Shown here piece after piece: positions 50,205-60,444 of a stretch of DNA of 64,000 nt (its first letter is position 1; every line of letters begins with the position of its first letter). Origin of the DNA: Acanthornis magna (Eukaryota; Chordata; Aves; Passeriformes; Acanthizidae); assembly GCA_036785705.1 (NCBI GenBank), contig JAWUZG010001085.1, positions 1 to 64,000 of the forward strand, written 5' to 3'. The notes below the pieces were generated by a model that saw only the letters and a list, made by a program, of their open reading frames with translations, was not told where the DNA came from and searched no databases. The position numbers were made by a program, and so were the translations under genes.

Positions 50205-52073
50205 ATGGAGGGAAGCAGGAGCCCGAGCACTGCCAGGGTGGCAGCACAAAGGCTGGCCCTGCTCAATCGCCTGCCGGCGACCCCCGCACCTGCCGCCCCC
50301 GTGGCCTGCCCGAGCCCTCCCTCGGCGCACCGCCTCCCCCGAGCGTCCCGCAGGGGCGGCGGCGCCCGTGCACAGCCCCAAAAAGGCTGCATTTCCGGGC
50401 GCTGAGCGCTCCCGGCAGGCGGCCACTGGAAAGAGACTTTGCATGGCCGCCACTTCTCGGCCCCACGCCGAGCCCGCCCCGCTCCCGCTGCCGGTTCCGC
50501 AGCCCCGCTCCCGGGGTGCCCGTGTCCTCCAAGCGCCCTTTGCGTTTTTAGCTTGGCCCCTGCTGGCCGCCGTAGGCCGCTGCTGCCGGCGGCAGCAGCA
50601 CCGGCCGGCGGCCACGCCTCTGTAGCCACGGCAACACCCTCGCTCCGCTCCGCGCCCGGCCGGGCTGAGCCGAGCTTAGCTGAACCGAGCCGAGCTTAGC
50701 TGGCGTCGGGGTCCCCTCCCCACCTCGGCCTCGTCCGCTTTGGCGGCTGCCAGGCAGCGGGGACAAGGACGGGCGGGGGGCGGCTTTCCACGAAGCCGGG
50801 ACAGCAGCAGCTCTTGGGAGTCCCCCCCTCCTCCTACTCCTCCTCCTGCGCGAGGGAGTTTTGGGAGGCACGGGGGAGAGCGGCAGGGGCGGGGCAGGGA
50901 GGAGCACCCCAAAGTGCCCCAAAGCTTGTCCGCAGCTGGGGGAGGTGGTGGGGGAAGGTGGAATCGGGACACAGCATGTCCCAGCAGCAGCTAGGTGCCC
51001 AGGCAGGGCCGGCACTGCGGCCAAGTGAAACAAAGGTTCCGACCAAATTTGCCCCGCCCTGATGCCACAAGAAGCCCGGAGATGGGCTGGGGGCAGGCAA
51101 AGGGGCTGGCTCAGCCTTGATTTTTTCCCCCTGTGTGCCACGAGAGAGCACAAAATGCACCTGCATGCCGTGTGCGGAGGGGGCTGTCCTGGAGCAGAGC
51201 CATTTCCCCTGGCAAGCCGTGAGCCCCTGGCCAGCCACGGGTAGCGGGGCAGGGTCCTGCCAGCACCTCTGCAAGGCAGGAGAGACGAGCCCACCTGGAG
51301 CAGGTTGCTGCTAGCACCAATGATTCCATGGGCTTCCACAAGGCTCTCCCGGCTTGTCAAAGGCGCCCCAGTGTCCCTCTGTTGCCTTTTTCAGCCTAGA
51401 AGTGAAAGTCCATTCTGGATGAAAGTTCCATGCGGATTTGGAGGCCAAATCTGAGTCGGGGTTAGCAGCTGTGCAGATAACAGGCACGGATAAGGGAACC
51501 GTTGAAATGGCCCCATCTTGATTTGTATCCGCTTTTGTCTTCTAGCTGTTTCAGAAGCACAGGTGTTCTTCACTCTGGAGCAGTGAATTGCGGGTCCTCT
51601 GGCCGTAACCTCGCCTTCAGTGAGGGTCATCGGGACTTGGAACGGTGCTCTGGACTTGGTTGGTAAAGTGCCTGTTTTTCCACGGAGCACAGCTTCAGTC
51701 TCCAGGCAGGAAGAGGTGGGCAGGTGCGTGTGGAGAAGGTGACGAATGTGCAGAGTTTCGGCAAAGTGGAACTTCCAAGCTGTTCGATACCTTGGCAAGG
51801 TAAGCTGCTTTCTCATCTCGCCATTTTTCTTGCCCGAGACTTCGCTTGCTATGGCCTGCCACGCAATATTTCCTAAATATTTCCTCCTGTTGTCTCTCTC
51901 CGCCTGGGTTGTACGCGGACTCTCTGGAAGGCTTGAGGCCAGGCCTGAACCTATGTCTTGGATGTTTTTGACCACTTGGAGTCCTCTGTGTTTTGAGGCT
52001 TCCATTGACACGTTCAGCCTTAGCACCTTCCTTTCTTTCTCTCTTTCTCTTTTTCTTTCTCACTTTCTTTCTT

Positions 52074-52106
<33 letters not shown>

Positions 52107-53477
52107 TTTTTCTTTCATTCTTTTCCCTTTCTTTCTTGCTTTCTTTATCTCTCTCTTTCTCTCTATCTTTCCCTCTCTTTCTTTCTTTCTTTCCCTCATT
52201 CTCTCTTTCTCTCTTTCAATCTTTATCACTCTCTTAATCTCTCTTTCTATCTTTCTCTCCTTTTTTCTTTCCCTCTTTCTCTCTTTCTCTCTCTCTCTCT
52301 TTCTTTCTCTCTTCCCCTCTTTCTTTCTTTCTAATTCCTCTCTTTCTCTCTATCTTTCTCTCTTTCTCTACTTCTTTCTCTCTTTCTCTCTATCCTTCTC
52401 CCTTTCTTTCTTTCTTTCTCTCTTTCATTCTTTCTTTTTCTTTCTCCTTCCTTCCTTCCTTCCTTCCTTCCTTCCTTCCTTCCTTCCTTCCTTCCTTCCT
52501 TCCGCACCCTTCCTTCCTTTCGCACCTATCCTTCCTTCCTTCCTTCCTTCCTTCCTCTCTTTCTTTCTCTCTTTCTTTTCCTCTCTTGTTTTCTGCCGTC
52601 TCCACACTTCCCTGAGGCGCCGTGGTGCCACAGGGGAGCCTGGCTTCCAAGGACATTCCACGGCGTCAACACAGCCAGCGTCTCCAGGGTGCCTGCCTGT
52701 GACACGGTGACAACACCGCCGTGTCACAATGGCCCCTGGCTTGGGCAAGCCCCAGGGTGCCAGTTGGCCCTTGGCTGCGGGAGCGGCTGGCGGGCTGGCT
52801 GGGAGCTCCTGCCTGGCCAGCGGCAGGGGGAGCAGCGGCAGGGGCAGGGCGCACACAGTGTTGTGGCCCCTTCCTCGTGTGCCCACGAGGCCCGAGGCTG
52901 GCCCTGCCGCAGGCCTGGTGGCACGCAAGGCCTGCTGCTGTGAGGCCTTGGCTGTGCAGGTGACAGCGGTGTCCTGGCGTGGAGCATGGCTGCTCCAGGC
53001 TGGGGGGGTGGGGAGTGGGGGCCACCTGGGCTGGGAAAGCGGCAGGGATGATCCCTTGGCCTGCGCACTGTGCTGCAGCTGCCCGTGCCGCGGGAGACCG
53101 AGGCCCTGTGCGAGCGAGCGAGCGAAGGCAGGCAGCCCTCTCCAGCAGACAGCCAGGGCCCTGCCGCCCCCCCAGCTCCCTGCAAAGGCCAGCTTGGGCA
53201 GCTTGGAGGCCAAAAGGCCAGTGGCAGGCAGTCTGCCGCTCCGCCTTGTGTCTAGAGGTGAGGCAGAAATGTGCCATTTGGAGGGGGTGGGTGCCCCTTT
53301 CCTGCAGTCACAGCCACCCCGGGAGCACAGCCGGAGTTGGGTGGGGCAGGGGGGGAGGGAAAGCTGGGGGGGTGGGAAGGAGCAGGTTGCGCAGCAAAGC
53401 CCCGCCCCCGCCAAGAGGGCAGAATCATTGGCAAGTCGCCCCTGGAGGCGCTTGAAAGCCCAGGGGGGCGCTTCCCG
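50205..53477 (+). repeat. Unit 16 (3,273 bp)
   Basis: X-box at 50622-50635, exon-like segment 51546-51799 (254 nt). By eye nearly identical to unit 15 outside the tract; one clear difference is CCACGAAGCC near 50789 where unit 15 has CCACAAAGCC. Confidence 0.97.
52026..52592 (+). repeat. Polypyrimidine tract of unit 16 (567 bp)
   Basis: Same organisation as in unit 15, with fewer CCTT repeats. Confidence 0.97.
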
Positions 53478-55347
53478 ATGGAGGGAAGCAGGAGCCCGAG
53501 CACTGCCAGGGTGGCAGCACAAAGGCTGGCCCTGCTCAATCGCCTGCCGGCGACCCCCGCACCTGCCGCCCCCGTGGCCTGCCCGAGCCCTCCCTCGGCG
53601 CACCGCCTCCCCCGAGCGTCCCGCAGGGGCGGCGGCGCCCGTGCACAGCCCCAAAAAGGCTGCATTTCCGGGCGCTGAGCGCTCCCGGCAGGCGGCCACT
53701 GGAAAGAGACTTTGCATGGCCGCCACTTCTCGGCCCCACGGCGAGCCCGCCCCGCTCCCGCTGCCGGTTCCGCAGCCCCGCTCCCGGGGTGCCCGTGTCC
53801 TCCAAGCGCCCTTTGCGTTTTTAGCTTGGCCCCTGCTGGCCGCCGTAGGCCGCTGCTGCCGGCGGCAGCAGCACCGGCCGGCGGCCACGCCTCTGTAGCC
53901 ACGGCAACACCCTCGCTCCGCTCCGCGCCCGGCCGGGCTGAGCCGAGCTTAGCTGAACCGAGCCGAGCTTAGCTGGCGTCGGGGTCCCCTCCCCACCTCG
54001 GCCTCGTCCGCTTTGGCGGCTGCCAGGCAGCGGGGACAAGGACGGGCGGGGGGCGGCTTTCCACGAAGCCGGGACAGCAGCAGCTCTTGGGAGTCCCCCC
54101 CCTCCTCCTACTCCTCCTCCTGCGCGAGGGAGTTTTGGGAGGCACGGGGGAGAGCGGCAGGGGCGGGGCAGGGAGGAGCACCCCAAAGTGCCCCAAAGCT
54201 TGTCCGCAGCTGGGGGAGGTGGTGGGGGAAGGTGGAATCGGGACACAGCATGTCCCAGCAGCAGCTAGGTGCCCAGGCAGGGCCGGCACTGCGGCCAAGT
54301 GAAACAAAGGTTCCGACCAAATTTGCCCCGCCCTGATGCCACAAGAAGCCCGGAGATGGGCTGGGGGCAGGCAAAGGGGCTGGCTCAGCCTTGATTTTTT
54401 CCCCCTGTGTGCCACGAGAGAGCACAAAATGCACCTGCATGCCGTGTGCGGAGGGGGCTGTCCTGGAGCAGAGCCATTTCCCCTGGCAAGCCGTGAGCCC
54501 CTGGCCAGCCACGGGTAGCGGGGCAGGGTCCTGCCAGCACCTCTGCAAGGCAGGAGAGACGAGCCCACCTGGAGCAGGTTGCTGCTAGCACCAATGATTC
54601 CATGGGCTTCCACAAGGCTCTCCCGGCTTGTCAAAGGCGCCCCAGTGTCCCTCTGTTGCCTTTTTCAGCCTAGAAGTGAAAGTCCATTCTGGATGAAAGT
54701 TCCATGCGGATTTGGAGGCCAAATCTGAGTCGGGGTTAGCAGCTGTGCAGATAACAGGCACGGATAAGGGAACCGTTGAAATGGCCCCATCTTGATTTGT
54801 ATCCGCTTTTGTCTTCTAGCTGTTTCAGAAGCACAGGTGTTCTTCACTCTGGAGCAGTGAATTGCGGGTCCTCTGGCCGTAACCTCGCCTTCAGTGAGGG
54901 TCATCGGGACTTGGAACGGTGCTCTGGACTTGGTTGGTAAAGTGCCTGTTTTTCCACGGAGCACAGCTTCAGTCTCCAGGCAGGAAGAGGTGGGCAGGTG
55001 CGTGTGGAGAAGGTGACGAATGTGCAGAGTTTCGGCAAAGTGGAACTTCCAAGCTGTTCGATACCTTGGCAAGGTAAGCTGCTTTCTCATCTCGCCATTT
55101 TTCTTGCCCGAGACTTCGCTTGCTATGGCCTGCCACGCAATATTTCCTAAATATTTCCTCCTGTTGTCTCTCTCCGCCTGGGTTGTACGCGGACTCTCTG
55201 GAAGGCTTGAGGCCAGGCCTGAACCTATGTCTTGGATGTTTTTGACCACTTGGAGTCCTCTGTGTTTTGAGGCTTCCATTGACACGTTCAGCCTTAGCAC
55301 CTTCCTTTCTTTCTCTCTTTCTCTTTTTCTTTCTCACTTTCTTTCTT

Positions 55348-55380
<33 letters not shown>

Positions 55381-56754
55381 TTTTTCTTTCATTCTTTTCC
55401 CTTTCTTGCTTTCTTTATCTCTCTCTTTCTCTCTATCTTTCCCTCTCTTTCTTTCTTTCTTTCCCTCATTCTCTCTTTCTCTCTTTCAATCTTTATCACT
55501 CTCTTAATCTCTCTTTCTATCTTTCTCTCCTTTTTTCTTTCCCTCTTTCTCTCTTTCTCTCTCTCTCTCTTTCTTTCTCTCTTCCCCTCTTTCTTTCTTT
55601 CTAATTCCTCTCTTTCTCTCTATCTTTCTCTCTTTCTCTACTTCTTTCTCTCTTTCTCTCTATCCTTCTCCCTTTCTTTCTTTCTTTCTCTCTTTCATTC
55701 TTTCTTTTTCTTTCTCCTTCCTTCCTTCCTTCCTTCCTTCCTTCCTTCCTTCCTTCCTTCCTTCCTTCCTTCCTTCCTTCCGCACCCTTCCTTCCTTTCG
55801 CACCTATCCTTCCTTCCTTCCTTCCTTCCTTCCTCTCTTTCTTTCTCTCTTTCTTTTCCTCTCTTGTTTTCTGCCGTCTCCACACTTCCCTGAGGCGCCG
55901 TGGTGCCACAGGGGAGCCTGGCTTCCAAGGACATTCCACGGCGTCAACACAGCCAGCGTCTCCAGGGTGCCTGCCTGTGACACGGTGACAACACCGCCGT
56001 GTCACAATGGCCCCTGGCTTGGGCAAGCCCCAGGGTGCCAGTTGGCCCTTGGCTGCGGGAGCGGCTGGCGGGCTGGCTGGGAGCTCCTGCCTGGCCAGCG
56101 GCAGGGGGAGCAGCGGCAGGGGCAGGGCGCACACAGTGTTGTGGCCCCTTCCTCGTGTGCCCACGAGGCCCGAGGCTGGCCCTGCCGCAGGCCTGGTGGC
56201 ACGCAAGGCCTGCTGCTGTGAGGCCTTGGCTGTGCAGGTGACAGCGGTGTCCTGGCGTGGAGCATGGCTGCTCCAGGCTGGGGGGGTGGGGAGTGGGGGC
56301 CACCTGGGCTGGGAAAGCGGCAGGGATGATCCCTTGGCCTGCGCACTGTGCTGCAGCTGCCCGTGCCGCGGGAGACCGAGGCCCTGTGCGAGCGAGCGAG
56401 CGAAGGCAGGCAGCCCTCTCCAGCAGACAGCCAGGGCCCTGCCGCCCCCCCAGCTCCCTGCAAAGGCCAGCTTGGGCAGCTTGGAGGCCAAAAGGCCAGT
56501 GGCAGGCAGTCTGCCGCTCCGCCTTGTGTCTAGAGGTGAGGCAGAAATGTGCCATTTGGAGGGGGTGGGTGCCCCTTTCCTGCAGTCACAACCACCCCGG
56601 GAGCACAGCCGGAGTTGGGCGGGGCAGGGGGGGAGGGAAAGCTGGGGGGTGGGAAGGAGCAGGTTGCGCAGCAAAGCCCCGCCCCCGCCAAGAGGGCAGA
56701 ATCATTGGCAAGTCGCCCCTGGAGGCGCTTGAAAGCCCAGGGGGGCGCTTCCCG
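53478..56754 (+). repeat. Unit 17 (3,277 bp)
   Basis: X-box at 53895-53908, exon-like segment 54820-55073 (254 nt). Its first half is of the 15-16 subtype; near its end it returns to the majority variant CAGTCACAACC (about 56586), so a subtype switch lies inside this unit. It lacks four bases in the first part of the tract near 55405. Confidence 0.97.
55300..55870 (+). repeat. Polypyrimidine tract of unit 17 (571 bp)
   Basis: Same organisation as in unit 15, with a 4-bp loss in the CTTT part near 55405. Confidence 0.97.
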
Positions 56755-57129
56755 ATGGAGGGAAGCAGGAGCCCGAGCACTGCCAGGGTGGCAGCACAAA
56801 GGCTGGCCCTGCTCAATCGCCTGCCGGCGACCCCCGCACCTGCCGCCCCCGTGGCCTGCCCGAGCCCTCCCTCGGCACACCACCTCCCCCGAGCGTCCCG
56901 CAGGGGCGGCGGCGCCCGTGCGCAGCCCCAAAAAGGCTGCATTTCCGGGCGCTGAGCGCTCCCGGCAGGCGGCCACTGGAAAGGGACTTTGCATGGCCGC
57001 CACTTCTCGGCCCCGCGCCGAGCCCGCCCCGCTGCCGCTGCCGGTTCCGCGGCCCCGCTCCCGGGGTGCCCGTGTCCTCCAAGCGCCCTTTGCGTTTTTA
57101 GCTTGGCCCCTGCTGGCCGCCGTAGGCCA

Positions 57130-57148
57130 CTGCTGCCGGCGGCAGCAG
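57130..57148. repeat. Perfect 19-bp palindrome CTGCTGCCG-G-CGGCAGCAG (unit 18)
   Basis: Two 9-bp arms around one base. The same sequence is found in all 20 units (for example 401-419 in unit 1), about 24 bp before the X-box; unit 19 has 7 bp more between them. Confidence 0.85.
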
Positions 57149-57171
57149 CGCCGGCCGGCGGCCATGCCTCT

Positions 57172-57185
57172 GTAGCCACGGCAAC
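57172..57185. promoter_or_regulatory. RFX-type X-box GTAGCCACGGCAAC (unit 18; 20 identical copies in the window)
   Basis: The 14-mer fits the known X-box consensus GTNRCC-N0-3-RGYAAC at every position with a 2-base spacer. Copies lie at 443, 3802, 7080, 10367, 13743, 17131, 20420, 23840, 27236, 30611, 34173, 37566, 40819, 44110, 47333, 50622, 53895, 57172, 60455 and 63721, each followed to +13. All are identical although flanking bases vary (CATGCC, CACGCC or CACACC upstream). X-boxes are bound by RFX factors, which control ciliary and testis genes and, in other contexts, MHC class II. Binding here is inferred. Confidence 0.6.
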
Positions 57186-57214
57186 ACCCTCGCTCCACTC
57201 CGCGCCCGGCCGGG

Positions 57215-57254
57215 CCGAGCCGAGCTTAGCTGAACCGAGCCGAGCTTAGCTGGC
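57215..57254 (+). repeat. Two tandem 20-bp repeats (unit 18)
   Basis: CCGAGCCGAGCTTAGCTGAA is followed directly by a second copy ending GGC instead of GAA-type. Each contains AGCTTAGCT. It lies 30 bp after the X-box in every unit. The first copy is altered in units 13 (one C lost) and 15-17 (CTGAGCC). Confidence 0.8.
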
Positions 57255-57435
57255 GTCGGGGTCCCCTCCCCACCTCGGCCTCGTCCGCTTTGGCGGCTGC
57301 CAGGCAGCGGGGACAAGGACGGGCGGGGGGCGGCTTTCCACAAAGCCGGGACAGCAGCAGCTCTTGGGAGTCCCCCCCTCCTCCTACTCCTCCTCCTGCG
57401 CGAGGGAGTTTTGGGAGGCACGGGGGAGAGCGGCA

Positions 57436-57445
57436 GGGGCGGGGC
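57436..57445 (+). promoter_or_regulatory. Sp1-type GC box GGGGCGGGGC (unit 18)
   Basis: Exact match to the classical GC-box core, in the downstream part of the CpG island. It is present at the same place in every unit. Confidence 0.45.
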
Positions 57446-57941
57446 AGGGAGGAGCACCCCAAAGTGCCCCAAAGCTTGTCCGCAGCTGGGGGAGGTGGTG
57501 GGGGAAGGTGGAATCGGGACACAGCATGTCCCAGCAGCAGCTAGGTGCCCAGGCAGGGCCGGCACTGCGGCCAAGTGAAACAAAGGTTCCGACCAAATTT
57601 GCCCCGCCCTGATGCCACAAGAAGCCCGGAGATGGGCTGGGGGCAGGCAAAGGGGCTGGCTCAGCCTTGATTTTTTCCCCTGTGTGCCACGAGAGAGCAC
57701 AAAATGCACCTGCATGCCGTGTGCGGAGGGGGCTGTCCTGGAGCAGAGCCATTTCCCCTGGCAAGCCGTGAGCCCCTGGCCAGCCACGGGTAGCGGGGCA
57801 GGGTCCTGCCAGCACCTCTGCAAGGCAGGAGAGACGAGCCCACCTGGAGCAGGTTGCTGCTAGCACCAATGATTCCATGGGCTTCCACAAGGCTCTCCCG
57901 GCTTGTCAAAGGCGCCCCAGTGTCCCTCTGTTGCCTTTTTC

Positions 57942-57943
57942 AG
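57942..57943 (+). other. Second acceptor-like site (unit 18)
   Basis: TTGCCTTTTTCAG has a pyrimidine stretch ending in CAG. It could act as an alternative 3' splice site upstream of the exon-like segment, but there is no matching donor before the next acceptor, so its use is doubtful. Confidence 0.2.
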
Positions 57944-58094
57944 CCTAGAAGTGAAAGTCCATTCTGGATGAAAGTTCCATGCGGATTTGGAGGCCAAATC
58001 TGAGTCGGGGTTAGCAGCTGTGCAGATAACAGGCACGGATAAGGGAACCGTTGAAATGGCCCCATCTTGATTTGTATCCGCTTTTGTCTTCTAG

Positions 58095-58348
58095 CTGTTT
58101 CAGAAGCACAGGTGTTCTTCACTCTGGAGCAGTGAATTGCGGGTCCTCTGGCCGTAACCTCGCCTTCAGTGAGGGTCATTGGGACTTGGAATGGTGCTCT
58201 GGACTTGGTTGGTAAAGTGCCTGTTTTTCCACAGAGCACAGCTTCAGTCTCCAGGCAGGAAGAGGTGGGCAGGTGCGTGTGGAGAAGGTGACGAATGTGC
58301 AGAGTTTCGGCAAAGTGGAACTTCCAAGCTGTTCGATACCTTGGCAAG
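58095..58348 (+). ncRNA. Exon-like segment, candidate non-coding exon (unit 18)
   Basis: The segment starts after TTTTGTCTTCTAG, a good 3' splice site, and ends at TTGGCAAG/GTAAGC, a near-ideal 5' splice site. AG and GT are intact in all 19 complete units; length is 254 nt in 13 of them, 252-253 nt in units 4, 5, 6, 9 and 12, and 245 nt in unit 7. All three forward frames are closed in the majority sequence (stops at nucleotides 39, 61 and 119), and units tolerate frame-changing indels, so it is not a coding exon. It lies about 0.9 kb downstream of the X-box. I see no AATAAA or ATTAAA in the unit, so a transcript would have to read through several units or end elsewhere. Confidence 0.4.
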
Positions 58349-58574
58349 GTAAGCTGCTTTCTCATCTCGCCATTTTTCTTGCCCGAGACTTCGCTTGCTA
58401 TGGCCTGCCACGCAATATTTCCTAAATATTTCCTCCTGTTGTCTCTCTCCGCCTGGGTTGTACGCGGACTCTCTGGAAGGCTTGAGGCCAGGCCTGAACC
58501 TATGTCTTGGATGTTTTTGACCACTTGGAGTCCTCTGTGTTTTGAGGCTTCCATTGACACGTTCAGCCTTAGCA

Positions 58575-58614
58575 CCTTCCTTTCTTTCTCTCTTTCTCTT
58601 TTTCTTTCTCACTT

Positions 58615-58647
<33 letters not shown>

Positions 58648-59146
58648 TTTTTCTTTCATTCTTTTCCCTTTCTTTCTTGCTTTCTTTATCTCTCTCTTTC
58701 TCTCTATCTTTCCCTCTCTTTCTTTCTTTCTTTCCCTCATTCTCTCTTTCTCTCTTTCAATCTTTATCACTCTCTTAATCTCTCTTTCTGTCTTTCTCTC
58801 CTTTTTTCTTTCCCTCTTTCTCTCTTTCTCTCTCTCTCTCTTTCTTTCTCTCTTCCCCTCTTTCTTTCTTTCTTAATTCCTCTCTTTCTCTCTATCTTTC
58901 TCTCTTTCTCTACTTCTTTCTTTCTCTCTTTCTCTCTATCCTTCTCCCTTTCTTTCTTTCTTTCTCTCTTTCATTCTTTCTTTTTCTTTCTCCTTCCTTC
59001 CTTCCTTCCTTCCTTCCTTCCTTCCTTCCTTCCTTCCTTCCTTCCTTCCTTCCTTCCGCACCCTTCCTTCCTTTCGCACCTATCCTTCCTTCCTTCCTTC
59101 CTTCCTTCCTCTCTTTCTTTCTCTCTTTCTTTTCCTCTCTTGTTTT
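58575..59146 (+). repeat. Polypyrimidine tract of unit 18 (572 bp)
   Basis: CTTT/CTCT to about 58990, then (CCTT)n with one GCACCC word and the TTTCGCACCTATCC word. The purine strand reads as a GGAA microsatellite. Confidence 0.97.
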
Positions 59147-59251
59147 CTGCCGTCTCCACACTTCCCTGAGGCGCCGTGGTGCCACAGGGGAGCCTGGCTT
59201 CCAAGGACATTCCACGGCGTCAACACAGCCAGCGTCTCCAGGGTGCCTGCC

Positions 59252-59282
59252 TGTGACACGGTGACAACACCGCCGTGTCACA
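59252..59282. repeat. Inverted repeat, 10-bp arms TGTGACACGG / CCGTGTCACA (unit 18)
   Basis: Perfect arms are separated by 11 bases, located about 105 bp after the pyrimidine tract. The corresponding site in unit 1 is 2606-2636 and in unit 8 26040-26070. It is kept in nearly all units; unit 14 has one changed base in an arm. Confidence 0.75.
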
Positions 59283-59555
59283 ATGGCCCCTGGCTTGGGC
59301 AAGCCCCAGGGTGCCAGTTGGCCCTTGGCTGCGGGAGCGGCTGGCGGGCTGGCTGGGAGCTCCTGCCTGGCCAGCGGCAGGGGGAGCAGCGGCAGGGGCA
59401 GGGCGCACACAGTGTTGTGGCCCCTTCCTCGTGTGCCCACGAGGCCCGAGGCTGGCCCTGCCGCAGGCCTGGTGGCACGCAAGGCCTGCTGCTGTGAGGC
59501 CTTGGCTGTGCAGGTGACAGCGGTGTCCTGGCGTGGAGCATGGCTGCTCCAGGCT

Positions 59556-59589
59556 GGGGGGGTGGGGAGTGGGGGCCACCTGGGCTGGG
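59556..59589 (+). other. G-quadruplex-type cluster 1 (unit 18)
   Basis: Five or more G-runs of 3-7 bases with short loops, on the plus strand. The G-run lengths vary among units (8 Gs in the first run of unit 2). Confidence 0.55.
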
Positions 59590-59810
59590 AAAGCGGCAGG
59601 GATGATCCCTTGGCCTGCGCACTGTGCTGCAGCTGCCCGTGCCGCGGGAGACCGAGGCCCTGTGCGAGCGAGCGAGCGAAGGCAGGCAGCCCTCTCCAGC
59701 AGACAGCCAGGGCCCTGCCGCCCCCCCAGCTCCCTGCAAAGGCCAGCTTGGGCAGCTTGGAGGCCAAAAGGCCAGTGGCAGGCAGTCTGCCGCTCCGCCT
59801 TGTGTCTAGA

Positions 59811-59813
59811 GGT
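59811..59813 (+). other. Second donor-like site TCTAGAG/GTGAGG (unit 18)
   Basis: Matches the 5' splice-site consensus AG/GTRAG at the core. With the long pyrimidine tract upstream it could close an exon of about 0.6 kb following an acceptor such as CCACAG near 59181. The site is kept in all units, but nothing shows that it is used. Confidence 0.25.
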
Positions 59814-59892
59814 GAGGCAGAAATGTGCCATTTGGAGGGGGTGGGTGCCCCTTTCCTGCAGTCACAACCACCCCGGGAGCACAGCCGGAGTT

Positions 59893-59929
59893 GGGCGGGG
59901 CAGGGGGGGAGGGAAAGCTGGGGGGTGGG
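59893..59929 (+). other. G-quadruplex-type cluster 2 (unit 18)
   Basis: G-runs of 3, 4, 7, 3, 6 and 3 bases with loops of 1-6. The sixth run has one G more at the ends of units 14, 15, 16 and 19. Confidence 0.55.
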
Positions 59930-59952
59930 AAGGAGCAGGTTGCGCAGCAAAG

Positions 59953-59962
59953 CCCCGCCCCC
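59953..59962 (-). promoter_or_regulatory. Inverted GC box CCCCGCCCCC (unit 18)
   Basis: Minus-strand Sp1/KLF-type site just before the CTCF-like word, kept throughout the array. Confidence 0.35.
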
Positions 59963-59966
59963 GCCA

Positions 59967-59975
59967 AGAGGGCAG
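59967..59975 (+). promoter_or_regulatory. CTCF-like core AGAGGGCAG (unit 18)
   Basis: Fits the 3' half of the CTCF consensus (AGRKGGCRS) at all nine positions, but the preceding CGCCA fits the 5' half poorly. Present before each unit junction. Confidence 0.25.
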
Positions 59976-60011
59976 AATCATTGGCAAGTCGCCCCTGGAG
60001 GCGCTTGAAAG

Positions 60012-60026
60012 CCCAGGGGGGCGCTT
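60012..60026 (+). promoter_or_regulatory. CTCF-like word CCCAGGGGGGCGCTT at the unit 18/19 junction
   Basis: It resembles the CTCF core CCAGGGGGCGCT but with one extra G. It is in the same orientation as the AGAGGGCAG word about 45 bp upstream. Unit 11/12 is the only junction with the exact five-G form. Confidence 0.25.
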
Positions 60027-60430
60027 CCCGATGGAGGGAAGCAGGAGCCCGAGCACTGCCAGGGTGGCAGCACAAAGGCTGGCCCTGCTCAATCGCCTGC
60101 CGGCGACCCCCGCACCTGCCGCCCCCGTGGCCTGCCCGAGCCCTCCCTCGGCACACCACCTCCCCCGAGCGTCCCGCAGGGGCGGCGGCGCCCGTGCGCA
60201 GCCCCAAAAAGGCTGCATTTCCGGGCGCTGAGCGCTCCCGGCAGGCGGCCACTGGAAAGGGACTTTGCATGGCCGCCACTTCTCGGCCCCGCGCCGAGCC
60301 CGCCCCGCTGCCGCTGCCGGTTCCGCGGCCCCGCTCCCGGGGTGCCCGTGTCCTCCAAGCGCCCTTTGCGTTTTTAGCTTGGCCCCTGCTGGCCGCCGTA
60401 GGCCACTGCTGCCGGCGGCAGCAGCGCCGG

Positions 60431-60444
60431 CCGGCGGCCGGCGG
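60431..60444 (+). repeat. 7-bp tandem duplication CCGGCGG in unit 19
   Basis: Lies between the palindrome and the X-box and moves them 7 bp further apart than in the other units. Confidence 0.9.

Larger units (their letters stand above)
56810..57480. promoter_or_regulatory. CpG island, candidate promoter region (unit 18)
   Basis: CpG dinucleotides are dense here and become sparse in the ~1 kb downstream up to the pyrimidine tract. The island contains the 19-bp palindrome, the X-box, a 20-bp direct repeat and a GGGGCGGGGC box. I see no convincing TATA box. Unmethylated GC-rich regions of this kind are usual TATA-less vertebrate promoters, so a promoter is a reasonable inference, but neither its activity nor its direction can be read from the sequence. 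The equivalent region occurs in all 20 units. Confidence 0.5.
56755..60030 (+). repeat. Unit 18 (3,276 bp), used here as reference unit
   Basis: X-box at 57172-57185, exon-like segment 58095-58348 (254 nt). It has no duplication or obvious length error. GGCACACCACC near 56873 and TCATTGGGAC near 58178 are shared only with unit 19. Detailed sub-elements are annotated in this copy. Confidence 0.97.
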
